From Campylobacteraceae bacterium (GTDB taxonomy: Bacteria; Campylobacterota; Campylobacteria; Campylobacterales; Sulfurospirillaceae): a DNA stretch of 45,101 nt. The notes beneath the pieces are model-generated. The model was not told where the DNA came from. It saw only the letters and a program-made list of their open reading frames with translations, and did no database searches. The translations under genes and the position numbers were made by a program. Below are positions 36,289 through 45,061 of the stretch, in pieces; within the stretch, counting starts at the first letter, position 1; each line of letters opens with the position of its first letter. Location of the stretch: contig JALUBH010000047.1 in NCBI GenBank assembly GCA_027050775.1, positions 1 to 45,101 on the forward strand, in the 5' to 3' direction.

Positions 36289-36771
36289 TTATGTCCTTTG
36301 CAATCTTCTAAAGGTATTTAGTTTCTTGTTTTTCTCTTTCTTGCTATTATAATATCTGAGTTCATTTTTAAGGTATTCTATGATTCTTAGTTGCAAAAGA
36401 TATGTTTCTTCACTTGTATGGCTCTTTTTGACTAGGAATTTTTTGAGATGTCTTATGTTGATTTTTGTTATATATCGGGGGTTTTTACGAATCTCTTTGT
36501 TTATCTCTTTGATTAGTGAGTCGATATTTAAACTTTTGATATTTATGATTTTTTCTACATACTCTTTTGTGGTTTGCACTAAAACATTTATGCGATGCGG
36601 GTCTTTGTATATCTCTTTTGCTACTTCCTTTAGTATTTCATACTCAACCGAGTCTTCTTTTTTATTTGATGCAATCATAGAGGCAAACACTTTTGCTCTA
36701 AACTCAAGAGATTTGTGATGATATACAAAAAACTCTCTAAAAAATGATAAAAATCTAGTTGTAAAATTCAA
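36289..36771 (-). CDS. unrecognised helical protein
   Basis: A 160-residue soluble, lysine-rich, mostly helical protein that I do not recognise. The segment SLEFRAKVFASMIASNKKEDSVEYEILKEVAKEIYKD is vaguely TerB-like but this is not firm. There is no signal peptide or membrane helix. It follows the SYLF gene after 13 bases on the same strand and its stop codon abuts the start of the sensor fragment, so the three were probably one operon. Confidence 0.55.
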   Translation of the reverse strand: MNFTTRFLSFFREFFVYHHKSLEFRAKVFASMIASNKKEDSVEYEILKEVAKEIYKDPHRINVLVQTTKEYVEKIINIKSLNIDSLIKEINKEIRKNPRYITKINIRHLKKFLVKKSHTSEETYLLQLRIIEYLKNELRYYNSKKEKNKKLNTFRRLQRT

Positions 36772-36784
36772 AAATCTACTATGC

Positions 36785-37453
36785 TTACAGGTTATTTAAA
36801 GCTTGTTTAAATTTTATAGACTCCGGTTTTTCTTTTATTTTGTCGTGAGCTAAGATGTCATTTATATATATCAGTTCATCATAATAGTCAAAATCTTCAT
36901 TATCATTTACTCTAAGGCTTGCGCCACTAATTGAAATACCAAAAAAAGCACCGCTACTTTTGCCAAATGTTGCTGAATCTGCTGCTAAATATTCATCTGT
37001 TTTTGCTCCGCTTTGTATGCCTTTGGCCACAGCTACAACGCCTGCATCCAAACCTACTGTGAGTTTACCACTGGCCAAATCATCAAGGCTTCTGCTTGTT
37101 TTAAATATGACGATCAGGTCTGTCGCCTTAAATCCAAATTGCATTCCAAAACTCAAACCATTAATGTTGACAAATATAGGCTCGCTCCATTTGCCCTCTT
37201 CGTTTTTAATACTCATCACACCTTTGCCTGCTCTCCCTCCAATAAAAAATGCTGTTTTCATCACATTGGGAAAAATAGCAATGGCTTTTGCATTATGAAG
37301 CATTTTCTGGGTTATACCGGTTTTTGGGGCTTTTAGGGCATCTTGGAGTATCTTTGTGGAGGTGAGTACTCTTCTTTCTTGATTGTACCCGGCATTTAAA
37401 ACAGTTGCTAAAAACAGGCTGCTAAGCAAGACTAAGATAGATAATTTTTTCAT
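36785..37453 (-). CDS. exported SYLF-domain (Ysc84/DUF500) protein
   Basis: A 222-residue protein with a signal peptide (about 1-21) and a SYLF lipid-binding domain: MLHNAKAIAIFPNVMKTAFFIGGRAGKGVM, then GLSFGMQFGFKATDLIVIF and LDAGVVAVAKG. Eukaryotic SYLF domains bind phosphoinositides; bacterial ones are periplasmic or outer-membrane linked with unknown role. AGGAG precedes the start and a minus-strand TATAAT lies at 37490-37485. Confidence 0.85.
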   Translation of the reverse strand: MKKLSILVLLSSLFLATVLNAGYNQERRVLTSTKILQDALKAPKTGITQKMLHNAKAIAIFPNVMKTAFFIGGRAGKGVMSIKNEEGKWSEPIFVNINGLSFGMQFGFKATDLIVIFKTSRSLDDLASGKLTVGLDAGVVAVAKGIQSGAKTDEYLAADSATFGKSSGAFFGISISGASLRVNDNEDFDYYDELIYINDILAHDKIKEKPESIKFKQALNNL

Positions 37454-37517
37454 AATTTTCTCCTAAATATAAAGTTCTTGATGTATTATATCTATTTTTG
37501 GAAAAATTTTGCAATTT

Positions 37518-37536
37518 ATTGATATAATATATCAAT
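37518..37536 (+). promoter_or_regulatory. -10 element within a dyad, promoter of the signalling operon
   Basis: TATAAT (37523-37528) lies inside ATTGATAT (37518-37525) and ATATCAAT (37529-37536), arms that match perfectly around three bases. The start codon is 33 bases further. The dyad could bind a regulator that blocks the promoter. Confidence 0.5.
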
Positions 37537-37568
37537 CTTGTTGACTAACCATATTTTTTGGAGTTATC

Positions 37569-39083
37569 ATGGAAAGTAAAAACAACTATAAAAAACTTGC
37601 CAAACTTGCGAAAGATTTTACTCTTTTATATATCGAAGACAACTCCGGTCTCCAAAAACAGGCAAGTAAAATATTTAAGAAATTTTTCCCAAAAGTTATC
37701 GTTGCCACAAACGGACAAGAGGGCTTGGAGTTTTTCAAGAAATATTATCCCGATATCATTATATCCGATATAAAGATGCCCAAGATGAATGGCTTGGATA
37801 TGGCAAGAAAGATAAAAGAGATAGACAATGATGCTCAAATCATCATAACTTCGGCTTTTGATGAAAAAGAGTACCTTCTAGAGTCCATAGATATAGGCAT
37901 AACAAAATACCTTAAAAAACCCATACCGCTAGAAGAACTCATCGAGATACTTTTGGATGTGATAAGTCAGCAAAACGATAAGAAAAACAGAAGATTGTTT
38001 GATGCGTACACTAAAGATGCTTTTGAATACCAAGATCACATGCTGATATTTATAGAAAAGGACGAAGTTTTGATGGTAAACAAGAAATGCCTGGAATTTT
38101 TTGCTCAAGAAAACAGTAAAACTTTCAAAGAGCTTTTCAAAACTTTTTCAAAACTTTTGCTTCCTCATGAAAATTTTTTATATGAAAAAGATACCCAAAG
38201 TTGGCTTGAAATCATCAAAGAACAAGACGGTAAATTGTTTAATGTAAAGCTTAAAGACACCAAAAACAAAAACAGACATTTTGTTTTAAAAGCCAATAAG
38301 ATTCCAGACAAAGATAACTACTATATCCTCTCTTTTGATGATATTAGTGAACTAGGGCTTTTAGAAGAGGATAACCCAAATCTAACTGATGAACAAAAAG
38401 CACAAGAAGAGAAGATAAAGATGATCAACCTTCTTCATGTATTAAAAAGAAACAAAACCAAGATCAAGCTCTACAATTCATATAAGGGCTTGTCCATATC
38501 AAATACAGGTATTATCGAAGAGGTGCTTTCAAATCAAATCAAGATAAAAACAACATATCTCCAGCAAAGAGCTATCCATATAGATAAAAAAACCACCATA
38601 GAATCTGAACTTTTTTCAAAGGCCCTAGAGTGTAGTTTGGTGAATCTAAACTTTGAGACACAAAGTGTTGTTCTAAATAACTTTTCATTTACGCCATTTC
38701 TTCCTTCCAAACAAAAGTATGTGCGAGTTATGCCCGAATCAAGCAGTTTTGTAGATATATATTTTGATGCGATAAGACTATCTGTCAAGATACACATTTT
38801 AGATATCAGCATAGAAGGATCTAAACTCTCTTTTAACTCTTTGCCTGCAGGATTAAAAGAAAACAGTGAGTTGATTTTAAAATTAAGACTAGGCTCAAAA
38901 ACATCACCGCTTAATATGGATGTAAAAGCAGAGGTGTTAAAGATTGAGGAGCATAAAGATGAGTTTATAGTGATAGTTGTATTTAAGTTAGAATCAGAAT
39001 CAAAAAAATTGCTCATAGATTATATAGCCAAAAGACAGATGGCTTTGATACGAGAGTTCAAAGGATTGCAAAATGCAGAATGA
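37569..39083 (+). CDS. response regulator with REC, PAS-like and PilZ domains
   Basis: A 504-residue cytoplasmic protein. The REC domain (about 15-133) has acidic E23-D24, phosphoacceptor D67 in IISDIKMP, and K117. A PAS-like domain follows (about 152-262). The C-terminal part (about 290-500) ends in a PilZ-like domain with YVRVMPES (R386) and DISIEGSKL (412-420), the DxSxxG motif; the second arginine of RxxxR is missing. It may read both phosphorylation and c-di-GMP. First gene of the operon, GGAG before the ATG, 11-base overlap with the next gene. Confidence 0.82.
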   Translation: MESKNNYKKLAKLAKDFTLLYIEDNSGLQKQASKIFKKFFPKVIVATNGQEGLEFFKKYYPDIIISDIKMPKMNGLDMARKIKEIDNDAQIIITSAFDEKEYLLESIDIGITKYLKKPIPLEELIEILLDVISQQNDKKNRRLFDAYTKDAFEYQDHMLIFIEKDEVLMVNKKCLEFFAQENSKTFKELFKTFSKLLLPHENFLYEKDTQSWLEIIKEQDGKLFNVKLKDTKNKNRHFVLKANKIPDKDNYYILSFDDISELGLLEEDNPNLTDEQKAQEEKIKMINLLHVLKRNKTKIKLYNSYKGLSISNTGIIEEVLSNQIKIKTTYLQQRAIHIDKKTTIESELFSKALECSLVNLNFETQSVVLNNFSFTPFLPSKQKYVRVMPESSSFVDIYFDAIRLSVKIHILDISIEGSKLSFNSLPAGLKENSELILKLRLGSKTSPLNMDVKAEVLKIEEHKDEFIVIVVFKLESESKKLLIDYIAKRQMALIREFKGLQNAE

Positions 39084-39828
39084 AAAGGTTATCTACGATG
39101 ATGGCGATCATAAGTGTATCGTATTTAGTTTTGACAATGAAGAGGTAGAAGAGAGTTTCTTGGCGGTAAATCAATATCTAATTATCCAAAAAAACTCGGC
39201 AATTTTGATAGACCCCGGAAGCCAATCTACATATGATGAGGTTTATGATGCAGTCTGTAGATATATAGATATAGATAATCTAAAGTATATATTTTACTCA
39301 CACCAAGACCCGGATGTTGCGGGATCTATCGGTAAGTGGTCGGTCAGTTGTGCGGCACAGCAGATAGTCTCTAAACAGTGGATTAGATTTATGAGTCACT
39401 ATGGATTGATGAACTTTAACAGGGTTATTCCACTCGAAGACAAGGGTGCAAAGATACACTTTGGAGAAGATTATCTGCATTTTATCCCTGCACATTTTTT
39501 GCATAGCCCGGGTAATTTTTCGTTATATGACAGCCGCTCAAAGATACTTTTTAGTGGGGATATTGGAACTAGCATCACGAGTTATTACGGTGCAAAGTCA
39601 CAAGATGTAACTTTTGGTGAGATAAGGGAATCTTTAGAGGGTTTTCATAAAAGATATATGGCGGGAAATAGATTTTGCAAAGTCTGGGTTCAAAAAGTAA
39701 AAGAGCATGATGTACACACTATGGCACCCCAACACGGCTCTTTGCTTAGCGGTGAAGAGTATGACAATTTTCTTGCTTGGTTTAAAGACTTAGAGTGTGG
39801 AGGAGATTTGATGGAAAGTATATATTGA
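39073..39828 (+). CDS. ODP-like di-iron protein with metallo-beta-lactamase fold
   Basis: A 251-residue protein resembling the diiron domain of flavodiiron proteins but with no flavodoxin or rubredoxin part. Ligand positions are H77-x-D79-x-D81 (SHQDPDVAGS), H144 (HFLHSPGN), D163 (LFSGDIGTS) and H221 (PQHGSLL). This pattern matches the oxygen-binding di-iron protein (ODP) that serves as an oxygen/iron sensor for chemotaxis in Treponema. The neighbours here are signalling genes, which supports a sensor role over an NO or O2 reductase. Overlaps the REC-PilZ gene by 11 bases and the next gene by one. Confidence 0.8.
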   Translation: MQNEKVIYDDGDHKCIVFSFDNEEVEESFLAVNQYLIIQKNSAILIDPGSQSTYDEVYDAVCRYIDIDNLKYIFYSHQDPDVAGSIGKWSVSCAAQQIVSKQWIRFMSHYGLMNFNRVIPLEDKGAKIHFGEDYLHFIPAHFLHSPGNFSLYDSRSKILFSGDIGTSITSYYGAKSQDVTFGEIRESLEGFHKRYMAGNRFCKVWVQKVKEHDVHTMAPQHGSLLSGEEYDNFLAWFKDLECGGDLMESIY

Positions 39829-40685
39829 TGAAAAAGTCTAAGATATTTTATGTTTTTATTCTATTTTTGTCATTATTTCTTTTTTTGGGTTGTGAAAAAA
39901 AGATAGAAAAACCACTGGTTCTTAGTGCAAATGTTTGGATAGGATATGCACCGCTGTACTATGCTTATGAAAAAGGCTGGCTAAGGCAAAACGATATAAA
40001 ATTTGTTGCAACTATATCCTTAGGCGAGACTCTAAAATACTATAAAAAAGGCTCTATTGATGTATTTGCGGGAACACAGTATGAGTATATAAAAGCAAAA
40101 AATAGTGTTAAGGATTTGACTGCTATCAAGCTTTTGGATATTTCTAAAAGTGGAGATTTGATTTATGCCAACAAAGGTATAGATGAACTGAGAAAAGCTG
40201 ATAAGATAGATGTGTTTTTGGAAACCAATAGTATAAATTCACTACTTTTGAAAAAATTTACCAAAAGATATGGATTAAAAAAAGAGCAATTAAACTTGAT
40301 GAACGAAAGAGCTGATGCAACTTTGAATCTCAAAATGAGGGGAAATCCTACTTTGATAGTGACATATAAACCTTATGATATGCATATGGAAAAAGAGGGA
40401 TATAAAAAAATAGCAACTGCAAAAAGTTTGGGTTTTACAATTTTTGATGCACTTTTCAGCTCAAAACGATATATCCAAAAACATCAAAAAGAGCTGAAAA
40501 AGCTAGTTGTGCTTTTCCAAAGAGCCTTGGGCGAACTTAAAAAAGACCCACATGGTTTTTATATCGTTATAAAGCCGGACTTTTACTATAAAAAGTATGA
40601 TGATTTTAAAGAAGATTTAAAATCAATCTCATGGACAAGTAGTAAAAGTTTAAAATATCTTCTAAATCAAAGCGGAACAAGATGA
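39828..40685 (+). CDS. NMT1/THI5-like substrate-binding lipoprotein
   Basis: A 285-residue lipoprotein. The signal peptide ends in the lipobox FLFLGC, with lipidated C22. The mature domain is an ABC-type solute-binding fold (VLSANVWIGYAPLYYAYEKGWL...) of the NMT1/THI5 or nitrate/taurine-binding kind. No permease or ATPase genes follow; a sensor kinase does, so it may pass ligand information to the kinase. The start at 39828 (MKKSKIF) overlaps the previous stop codon; the open frame upstream to 39795 is unlikely. Confidence 0.82.
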   Translation: MKKSKIFYVFILFLSLFLFLGCEKKIEKPLVLSANVWIGYAPLYYAYEKGWLRQNDIKFVATISLGETLKYYKKGSIDVFAGTQYEYIKAKNSVKDLTAIKLLDISKSGDLIYANKGIDELRKADKIDVFLETNSINSLLLKKFTKRYGLKKEQLNLMNERADATLNLKMRGNPTLIVTYKPYDMHMEKEGYKKIATAKSLGFTIFDALFSSKRYIQKHQKELKKLVVLFQRALGELKKDPHGFYIVIKPDFYYKKYDDFKEDLKSISWTSSKSLKYLLNQSGTR

Positions 40686-42703
40686 AATTAAGATATAAAA
40701 TAACACTTATAGTCACAGCTTTTTCTCTTTTTGTTATGTTTGTTATGATAGTTTTATATGCAAACTATCTGCTTGAAGATAGATTTGAACAAACAAGAGA
40801 AAGACTTCTTTATGAGAGTGATAATTTGGCAGGACATATACAGAGTGATCTTCTTAGCGCTTTAAGTGTGGTAAAAACGATGCAAAGCGCGGGTAAGGTA
40901 CAAAAAGTACTCTTGGAAAGTAATGCAAAGTATGAAAAACTCTCAAAAGGCATGGTCAAAAAAAAGCTATCTAAATTAAACAAAATTTGGATGAATACTT
41001 ATAGCGCGAAAAGCCCGTTCATCTTGCAATATACTGACAATAAGTTAGCAAAATACCTCAAGGAGCAAAAAAGAGTGCTTCCCGGAGCATATGGCGAGAT
41101 ATTTGTAACTAACAAATTTGGTGCTTTAGTAGCAGCGACAGAGAAGCTTACCACTTTTGAACATGATTTTAAGTATTGGTGGAAAGAGGGTTATGATCAT
41201 GGGCATGGAAAAGTATTTTTTGACGACAGGGGCTATGACGATAGTGTTGGAGGCTATGTTATAGGTATCGTTTCGCCCATCAAAAAAGATGGTCAAATTA
41301 TCGGAATTATAAAGGCAAATATCAATGTGCAGCCGTTGTTAAGCAAAGCACTGAGAAAGTACAACAAACTTAGTGAAACTCAAGCAAAAGTAGTAAGATC
41401 GAAAGGCTTGATTGTATATGAAAAAGGTTTTCCACCACTTAGTACAAGAGTTTCGCCAAAGCTTACTAAGCGATTAGAAGAGCTAAAAGACGGTGTAACG
41501 GATATGAAGATATTTGATAAAGAGAAGATAGTAGCGTATGCGCCTGTAATGCTTTCTTTGAATGATAAAAATATTGTCTTTGGCGGCAAAAAAAGAAGCA
41601 TAGATCATCTCTTGGGAAATGATGGCGAGATATGGAATGTAGTTATCGAAAAAGATAAAGATGCCATCTTCAACAAAGTCTTACCGCGCATAAATAATCT
41701 TTTGCTTATAGGTTTGTTTTTTATAATTTTGCTTGCAATTGTGTTGTTTATCATTGTGGACAGAGTAAGCTCTCCTCTAAGCAGACTCTCAGAGGTAGTC
41801 AAAAAAATAGGCCGCGGAGAGAGGGATATAAAGATAGAACAAGAATCAAATGATGAAGTGGGTGAATTGGCAAAATCATTTAAAGATATGTTCGAGAATT
41901 TGAAAAAAACAACTGCATCACGAGACGAGTTGGAAAAAGAGGTTGAAAAAAGAGTTGAGGCACAAAAGAAGCTTAAGGAGAGAGATGAGATGCTTATAGC
42001 TCAGTCGAAACAGGCGGCCATGGGTGAGATGATCGGCATGATAGCGCATCAATGGAGACAGCCTATAAGTATCATTTCTATGACTATAAACAACATAATG
42101 GTAGATATGGAGTTAGATGAATTAAAAGAGGAAAGCGTAAGAGAGTGCTCATCTGAGATACTAAATGAAACAAGATATTTATCGCAAACCATAGATGATT
42201 TTAGAAATTTTTTCAAGCCAAACAAAGAAAAAGAGGTGGTTTTGGTACAGGAGTTGTATGATGATGTCTATAAATTGATTGGAAAATCTCTCGAAAATAA
42301 CAACATAGAGTTAAGCTTTTTAGGAGATACAAATCTTAAAGTCAAGACATATGGCAGGGAACTGCTTCAAGTTTTTATAAATATCTTAAACAATTCAAAA
42401 GATGCACTCATAGAGAGTTCTAAGGATGAGAAGAAAATATCTATTTTAACATGTAAGGAAAAAAAGAGTATAGTTTTTGAGTTATGTGACAATGCAGGAG
42501 GAGTCAAAAAAGCGATTATAAGTAAGATTTTTGATCCATACTTTAGCACAAAAGATGAAAAAAATGGAACAGGTCTTGGCTTATATATGAGTAAAACGAT
42601 AGTGGAAAAACATTTACTAGGCGATATATGGGTAGAAAATAGAGACAACGGGGCATGTTTTGTGGTAAAAATACCGATAAATTTAGGAAAAAATGATGGC
42701 TAA
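40682..42703 (+). CDS. membrane histidine kinase with Cache-type sensor domain
   Basis: A 673-residue kinase. Transmembrane helix one is about residues 7-28, a periplasmic dCache-like domain about 30-335 (GEIFVTNKFGALVAAT...WWKEGYDHGHGKVFF...YVIGIVSPI), helix two about 338-359, HAMP 360-412, coiled coil to 445. The H-box AHQWRQP holds H456, the N-box NILNNSKDAL about 567-576, then DNAGG, FDPYFSTK and GTGLGL (629-634). It overlaps the lipoprotein gene by four and the regulator gene by eleven bases, so ligand protein, kinase and response regulator form one unit. Confidence 0.92.
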   Translation: MKLRYKITLIVTAFSLFVMFVMIVLYANYLLEDRFEQTRERLLYESDNLAGHIQSDLLSALSVVKTMQSAGKVQKVLLESNAKYEKLSKGMVKKKLSKLNKIWMNTYSAKSPFILQYTDNKLAKYLKEQKRVLPGAYGEIFVTNKFGALVAATEKLTTFEHDFKYWWKEGYDHGHGKVFFDDRGYDDSVGGYVIGIVSPIKKDGQIIGIIKANINVQPLLSKALRKYNKLSETQAKVVRSKGLIVYEKGFPPLSTRVSPKLTKRLEELKDGVTDMKIFDKEKIVAYAPVMLSLNDKNIVFGGKKRSIDHLLGNDGEIWNVVIEKDKDAIFNKVLPRINNLLLIGLFFIILLAIVLFIIVDRVSSPLSRLSEVVKKIGRGERDIKIEQESNDEVGELAKSFKDMFENLKKTTASRDELEKEVEKRVEAQKKLKERDEMLIAQSKQAAMGEMIGMIAHQWRQPISIISMTINNIMVDMELDELKEESVRECSSEILNETRYLSQTIDDFRNFFKPNKEKEVVLVQELYDDVYKLIGKSLENNNIELSFLGDTNLKVKTYGRELLQVFINILNNSKDALIESSKDEKKISILTCKEKKSIVFELCDNAGGVKKAIISKIFDPYFSTKDEKNGTGLGLYMSKTIVEKHLLGDIWVENRDNGACFVVKIPINLGKNDG

Positions 42704-44198
42704 ATTAAAAGATTTAAAACAGATATGTGAAAACCTTAGTGTTCTATATGTGGAGGATGATGATAGGCTCAGACTCAAAGTATGGTCATATTTGTTAAAA
42801 TTCTTTAAATCCGTTGATATAGCTAAAGATGGACAAGAGGGTCTTGATAGATATAAACAGAGATCATACGACATAGTTTTGACCGATATAGAAATGCCAA
42901 AATTAAATGGTCTCGATATGTCCCAAGAGATAAAGAAGTTAAACAAAAACCAAAAGATTATAATAGTCTCTGCATACTCCCAGAGCGATATTTTTTTAAG
43001 AACCATCAAAATGGGTATAGACGGATATATATTAAAACCTTTTGACTATACTCAAATCAACGAATCACTATATAAAGTGACAAATGCCATAAAAGAGTCA
43101 AGAGAGAACGAAAAATTCAAAAATAGACTTTTAGAGATGGTTGAAGATAAGATAAAAGAGATAAGAAAACTAGAAAAAACAAAAGAAACGAACTATAAAG
43201 ATACACTATATACTCTCGTGGATTTGATTGAGCAAAGAGATGCATATACGGGAGGGCATTCACAAAGAGTCGCAAAATACTGCAAGATGATAGCCGAGCA
43301 GTTAAAATTGAGTAAAAAAGCTATAGAAGATATATATGAGGCAGGTATTTTGCACGATATAGGAAAGATAGCCATACCGGATAGTGTACTTTTAAAACCC
43401 GGAAAACTAAATGATATAGAGTACAGGTTGATAAAAAAACATGTAGATATAGGGTATAATGTACTTGCAAAATCGCCTATGTTTGAAGATGTGGCACAAA
43501 TCATAAAAGAGCACCATGAGAGAGTTGACGGAAGCGGATATCCAAATGGTTCAAAGGGAGATGAGGTAAGTCTCTCGGGCAAGATTATGGCAGTTGCGGA
43601 TTCATTTGATGCGATGACAACAAATAGGATATACAAAGCCAAAAAGGATAAGATTGAAGCTCTAAAAGAGATAGTATCTTTAAGTGGAATCAAGTTTGAC
43701 AAAGATGTTGCAGATGCTGCTTTTATCGCACTACAAGATGTAAAGATAGAGCAAAATATAAGCCAATTGCCGGTTGAAGAGATGGAAAAAGAGAGGTTTT
43801 CGTATTTTTATAAAGACCAACTTACACACGCATACAACAAAAACTATCTAGATTTGGTGCTCAACCAAAAAAGTATCGTGGAAAAGTTTTGGGTATTAAA
43901 TATCATATTTTTAAAAAATTTCAGTGCTTATAACAAAAAATATGGATGGATAGAAGGAGATATTTTTCTTAAAAAAGTAGCAAAAAATCTGATCGAAGAT
44001 TATCCTGATGCGATGATTTTTAGGATTCAGGGTGATGACTTTGTGGCTCTAAGCTCTGAAAAGATTGATTTTGAGAGCATATATGAGCAGTGTAAAAAAA
44101 GCTTAGTCAATTGTTTGCATATACAAATCGACCTAAAGAGTGAAAATGTGACTTCAATAAAAACGCTAGAAGAATTTTTGGAAAATAATATACACTAA
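42693..44198 (+). CDS. response regulator with REC, HD-GYP and degenerate GGDEF domains
   Basis: A 501-residue protein. REC (about 12-130) has E21-D22-D23, phosphoacceptor D65 in LTDIEMP, S93 and K115. The HD-GYP domain (about 168-350) has GGHS (H189), HDIGK (H221-D222), HHERVDGSGYP (274-284), the features of an active c-di-GMP phosphodiesterase. The last 130 residues look like a GGDEF domain with FRIQGDDF (443-450) in place of GGDEF, so cyclase activity is unlikely. It is the probable partner of the kinase just upstream. The second ATG at 42696 is also possible. Confidence 0.9.
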   Translation: MMAKLKDLKQICENLSVLYVEDDDRLRLKVWSYLLKFFKSVDIAKDGQEGLDRYKQRSYDIVLTDIEMPKLNGLDMSQEIKKLNKNQKIIIVSAYSQSDIFLRTIKMGIDGYILKPFDYTQINESLYKVTNAIKESRENEKFKNRLLEMVEDKIKEIRKLEKTKETNYKDTLYTLVDLIEQRDAYTGGHSQRVAKYCKMIAEQLKLSKKAIEDIYEAGILHDIGKIAIPDSVLLKPGKLNDIEYRLIKKHVDIGYNVLAKSPMFEDVAQIIKEHHERVDGSGYPNGSKGDEVSLSGKIMAVADSFDAMTTNRIYKAKKDKIEALKEIVSLSGIKFDKDVADAAFIALQDVKIEQNISQLPVEEMEKERFSYFYKDQLTHAYNKNYLDLVLNQKSIVEKFWVLNIIFLKNFSAYNKKYGWIEGDIFLKKVAKNLIEDYPDAMIFRIQGDDFVALSSEKIDFESIYEQCKKSLVNCLHIQIDLKSENVTSIKTLEEFLENNIH

Positions 44199-44206
44199 GG
44201 AGAAAA

Positions 44207-45061
44207 ATGAAAACGGTTTTTTTAAATGGAGAGTATCTAAAAGAAGATGAGGCAAAAGTCTCTATATTTGATAGAGGTTTTGTCTTTGGTGACGGTGTTT
44301 ATGAGGTTGTTCCCGTAGTTGAGGGCGTAGTGCTGGATAAAGAGCCGTTTTTAGAAAGGTTTGATAGAAGTTTAAATGAACTAAAGCTCGGTTGGCCGAT
44401 GAGTAGAGATGAATTTTTAGTGATGATAAATGAGCTCATCAAAAGAAACGGCGTAAATGAGGGTGGAGTCTATATGCAAGTGACCAGAGGTGTTGCTCCT
44501 CGTGCTTTTGCCTATCCAAAAGATATAACCCCAACTGTTATGGCATTTAGCTTTGAAAAAGAGATTATCAACTCACCAAAAGCAAAAAGTGGTATAAAAG
44601 TAGTCACAGTTGATGACATCAGATGGAAAAGAAGAGATATCAAATCCATAGCACTCTTAGGACAATGCATGGCAAAGGAACAAGCAGCAAAACAGGGAGC
44701 TTATGAGGGTTGGATGGTAGAAGATGGCTTTGTGACAGAGGGTACTTCTTCGAGCGCTTACATCGTAAAAGACGGCAAAATCATCACCAGACCACTCTCG
44801 AACTCTATACTCTCAGGCATCAGAAGAAAACTCTTGATTCAAATCGCCAAAGATCATGGAGTGGAGTTTGAACTAAGACTCTTTAGCGTAAAAGAAGCAC
44901 TAGAGGCCGATGAGGCATTTCTCTCAAGTGCTACAACATTTGTGCTGCCTATCATCGAGATAGACGGCAAGCATATAGGGGATGGAAAACCAGGCACGGT
45001 CGCTAAGAAAATGAGAGAGATGTATATAGACTCCGCTCTAAAAATCGCAGGGCTAAGATAA
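44207..45061 (+). CDS. dat: D-alanine aminotransferase (class IV aminotransferase)
   Basis: A 284-residue PLP enzyme. The segments DRGFVFGDGVYEVV, VYMQVTRGVAPRAFAYP, and DDIRWKRRDIKSIALLG (with the PLP lysine in DIKS) match the D-amino-acid aminotransferase of Bacillus closely, as does SSATTFVLPIIEIDGK. It would interconvert D-alanine and D-glutamate with their keto acids for the cell wall. AAGGAG precedes the ATG; it begins eight bases after the signalling operon and may be co-transcribed. Branched-chain aminotransferase is less likely. No terminator is evident in the remaining 40 bases. Confidence 0.88.
   Translation: MKTVFLNGEYLKEDEAKVSIFDRGFVFGDGVYEVVPVVEGVVLDKEPFLERFDRSLNELKLGWPMSRDEFLVMINELIKRNGVNEGGVYMQVTRGVAPRAFAYPKDITPTVMAFSFEKEIINSPKAKSGIKVVTVDDIRWKRRDIKSIALLGQCMAKEQAAKQGAYEGWMVEDGFVTEGTSSSAYIVKDGKIITRPLSNSILSGIRRKLLIQIAKDHGVEFELRLFSVKEALEADEAFLSSATTFVLPIIEIDGKHIGDGKPGTVAKKMREMYIDSALKIAGLR

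Noticed and set aside
38534-39016. A 160-codon minus-strand open frame opposite the PilZ region
   Set aside because: Shadow of the REC-PilZ gene; Ser/Phe-rich with no start signal.
43193-43702. A 169-codon minus-strand open frame opposite the HD-GYP domain
   Set aside because: The plus-strand frame holds a conserved HD-GYP domain with all motifs; the antisense frame has no recognisable features.
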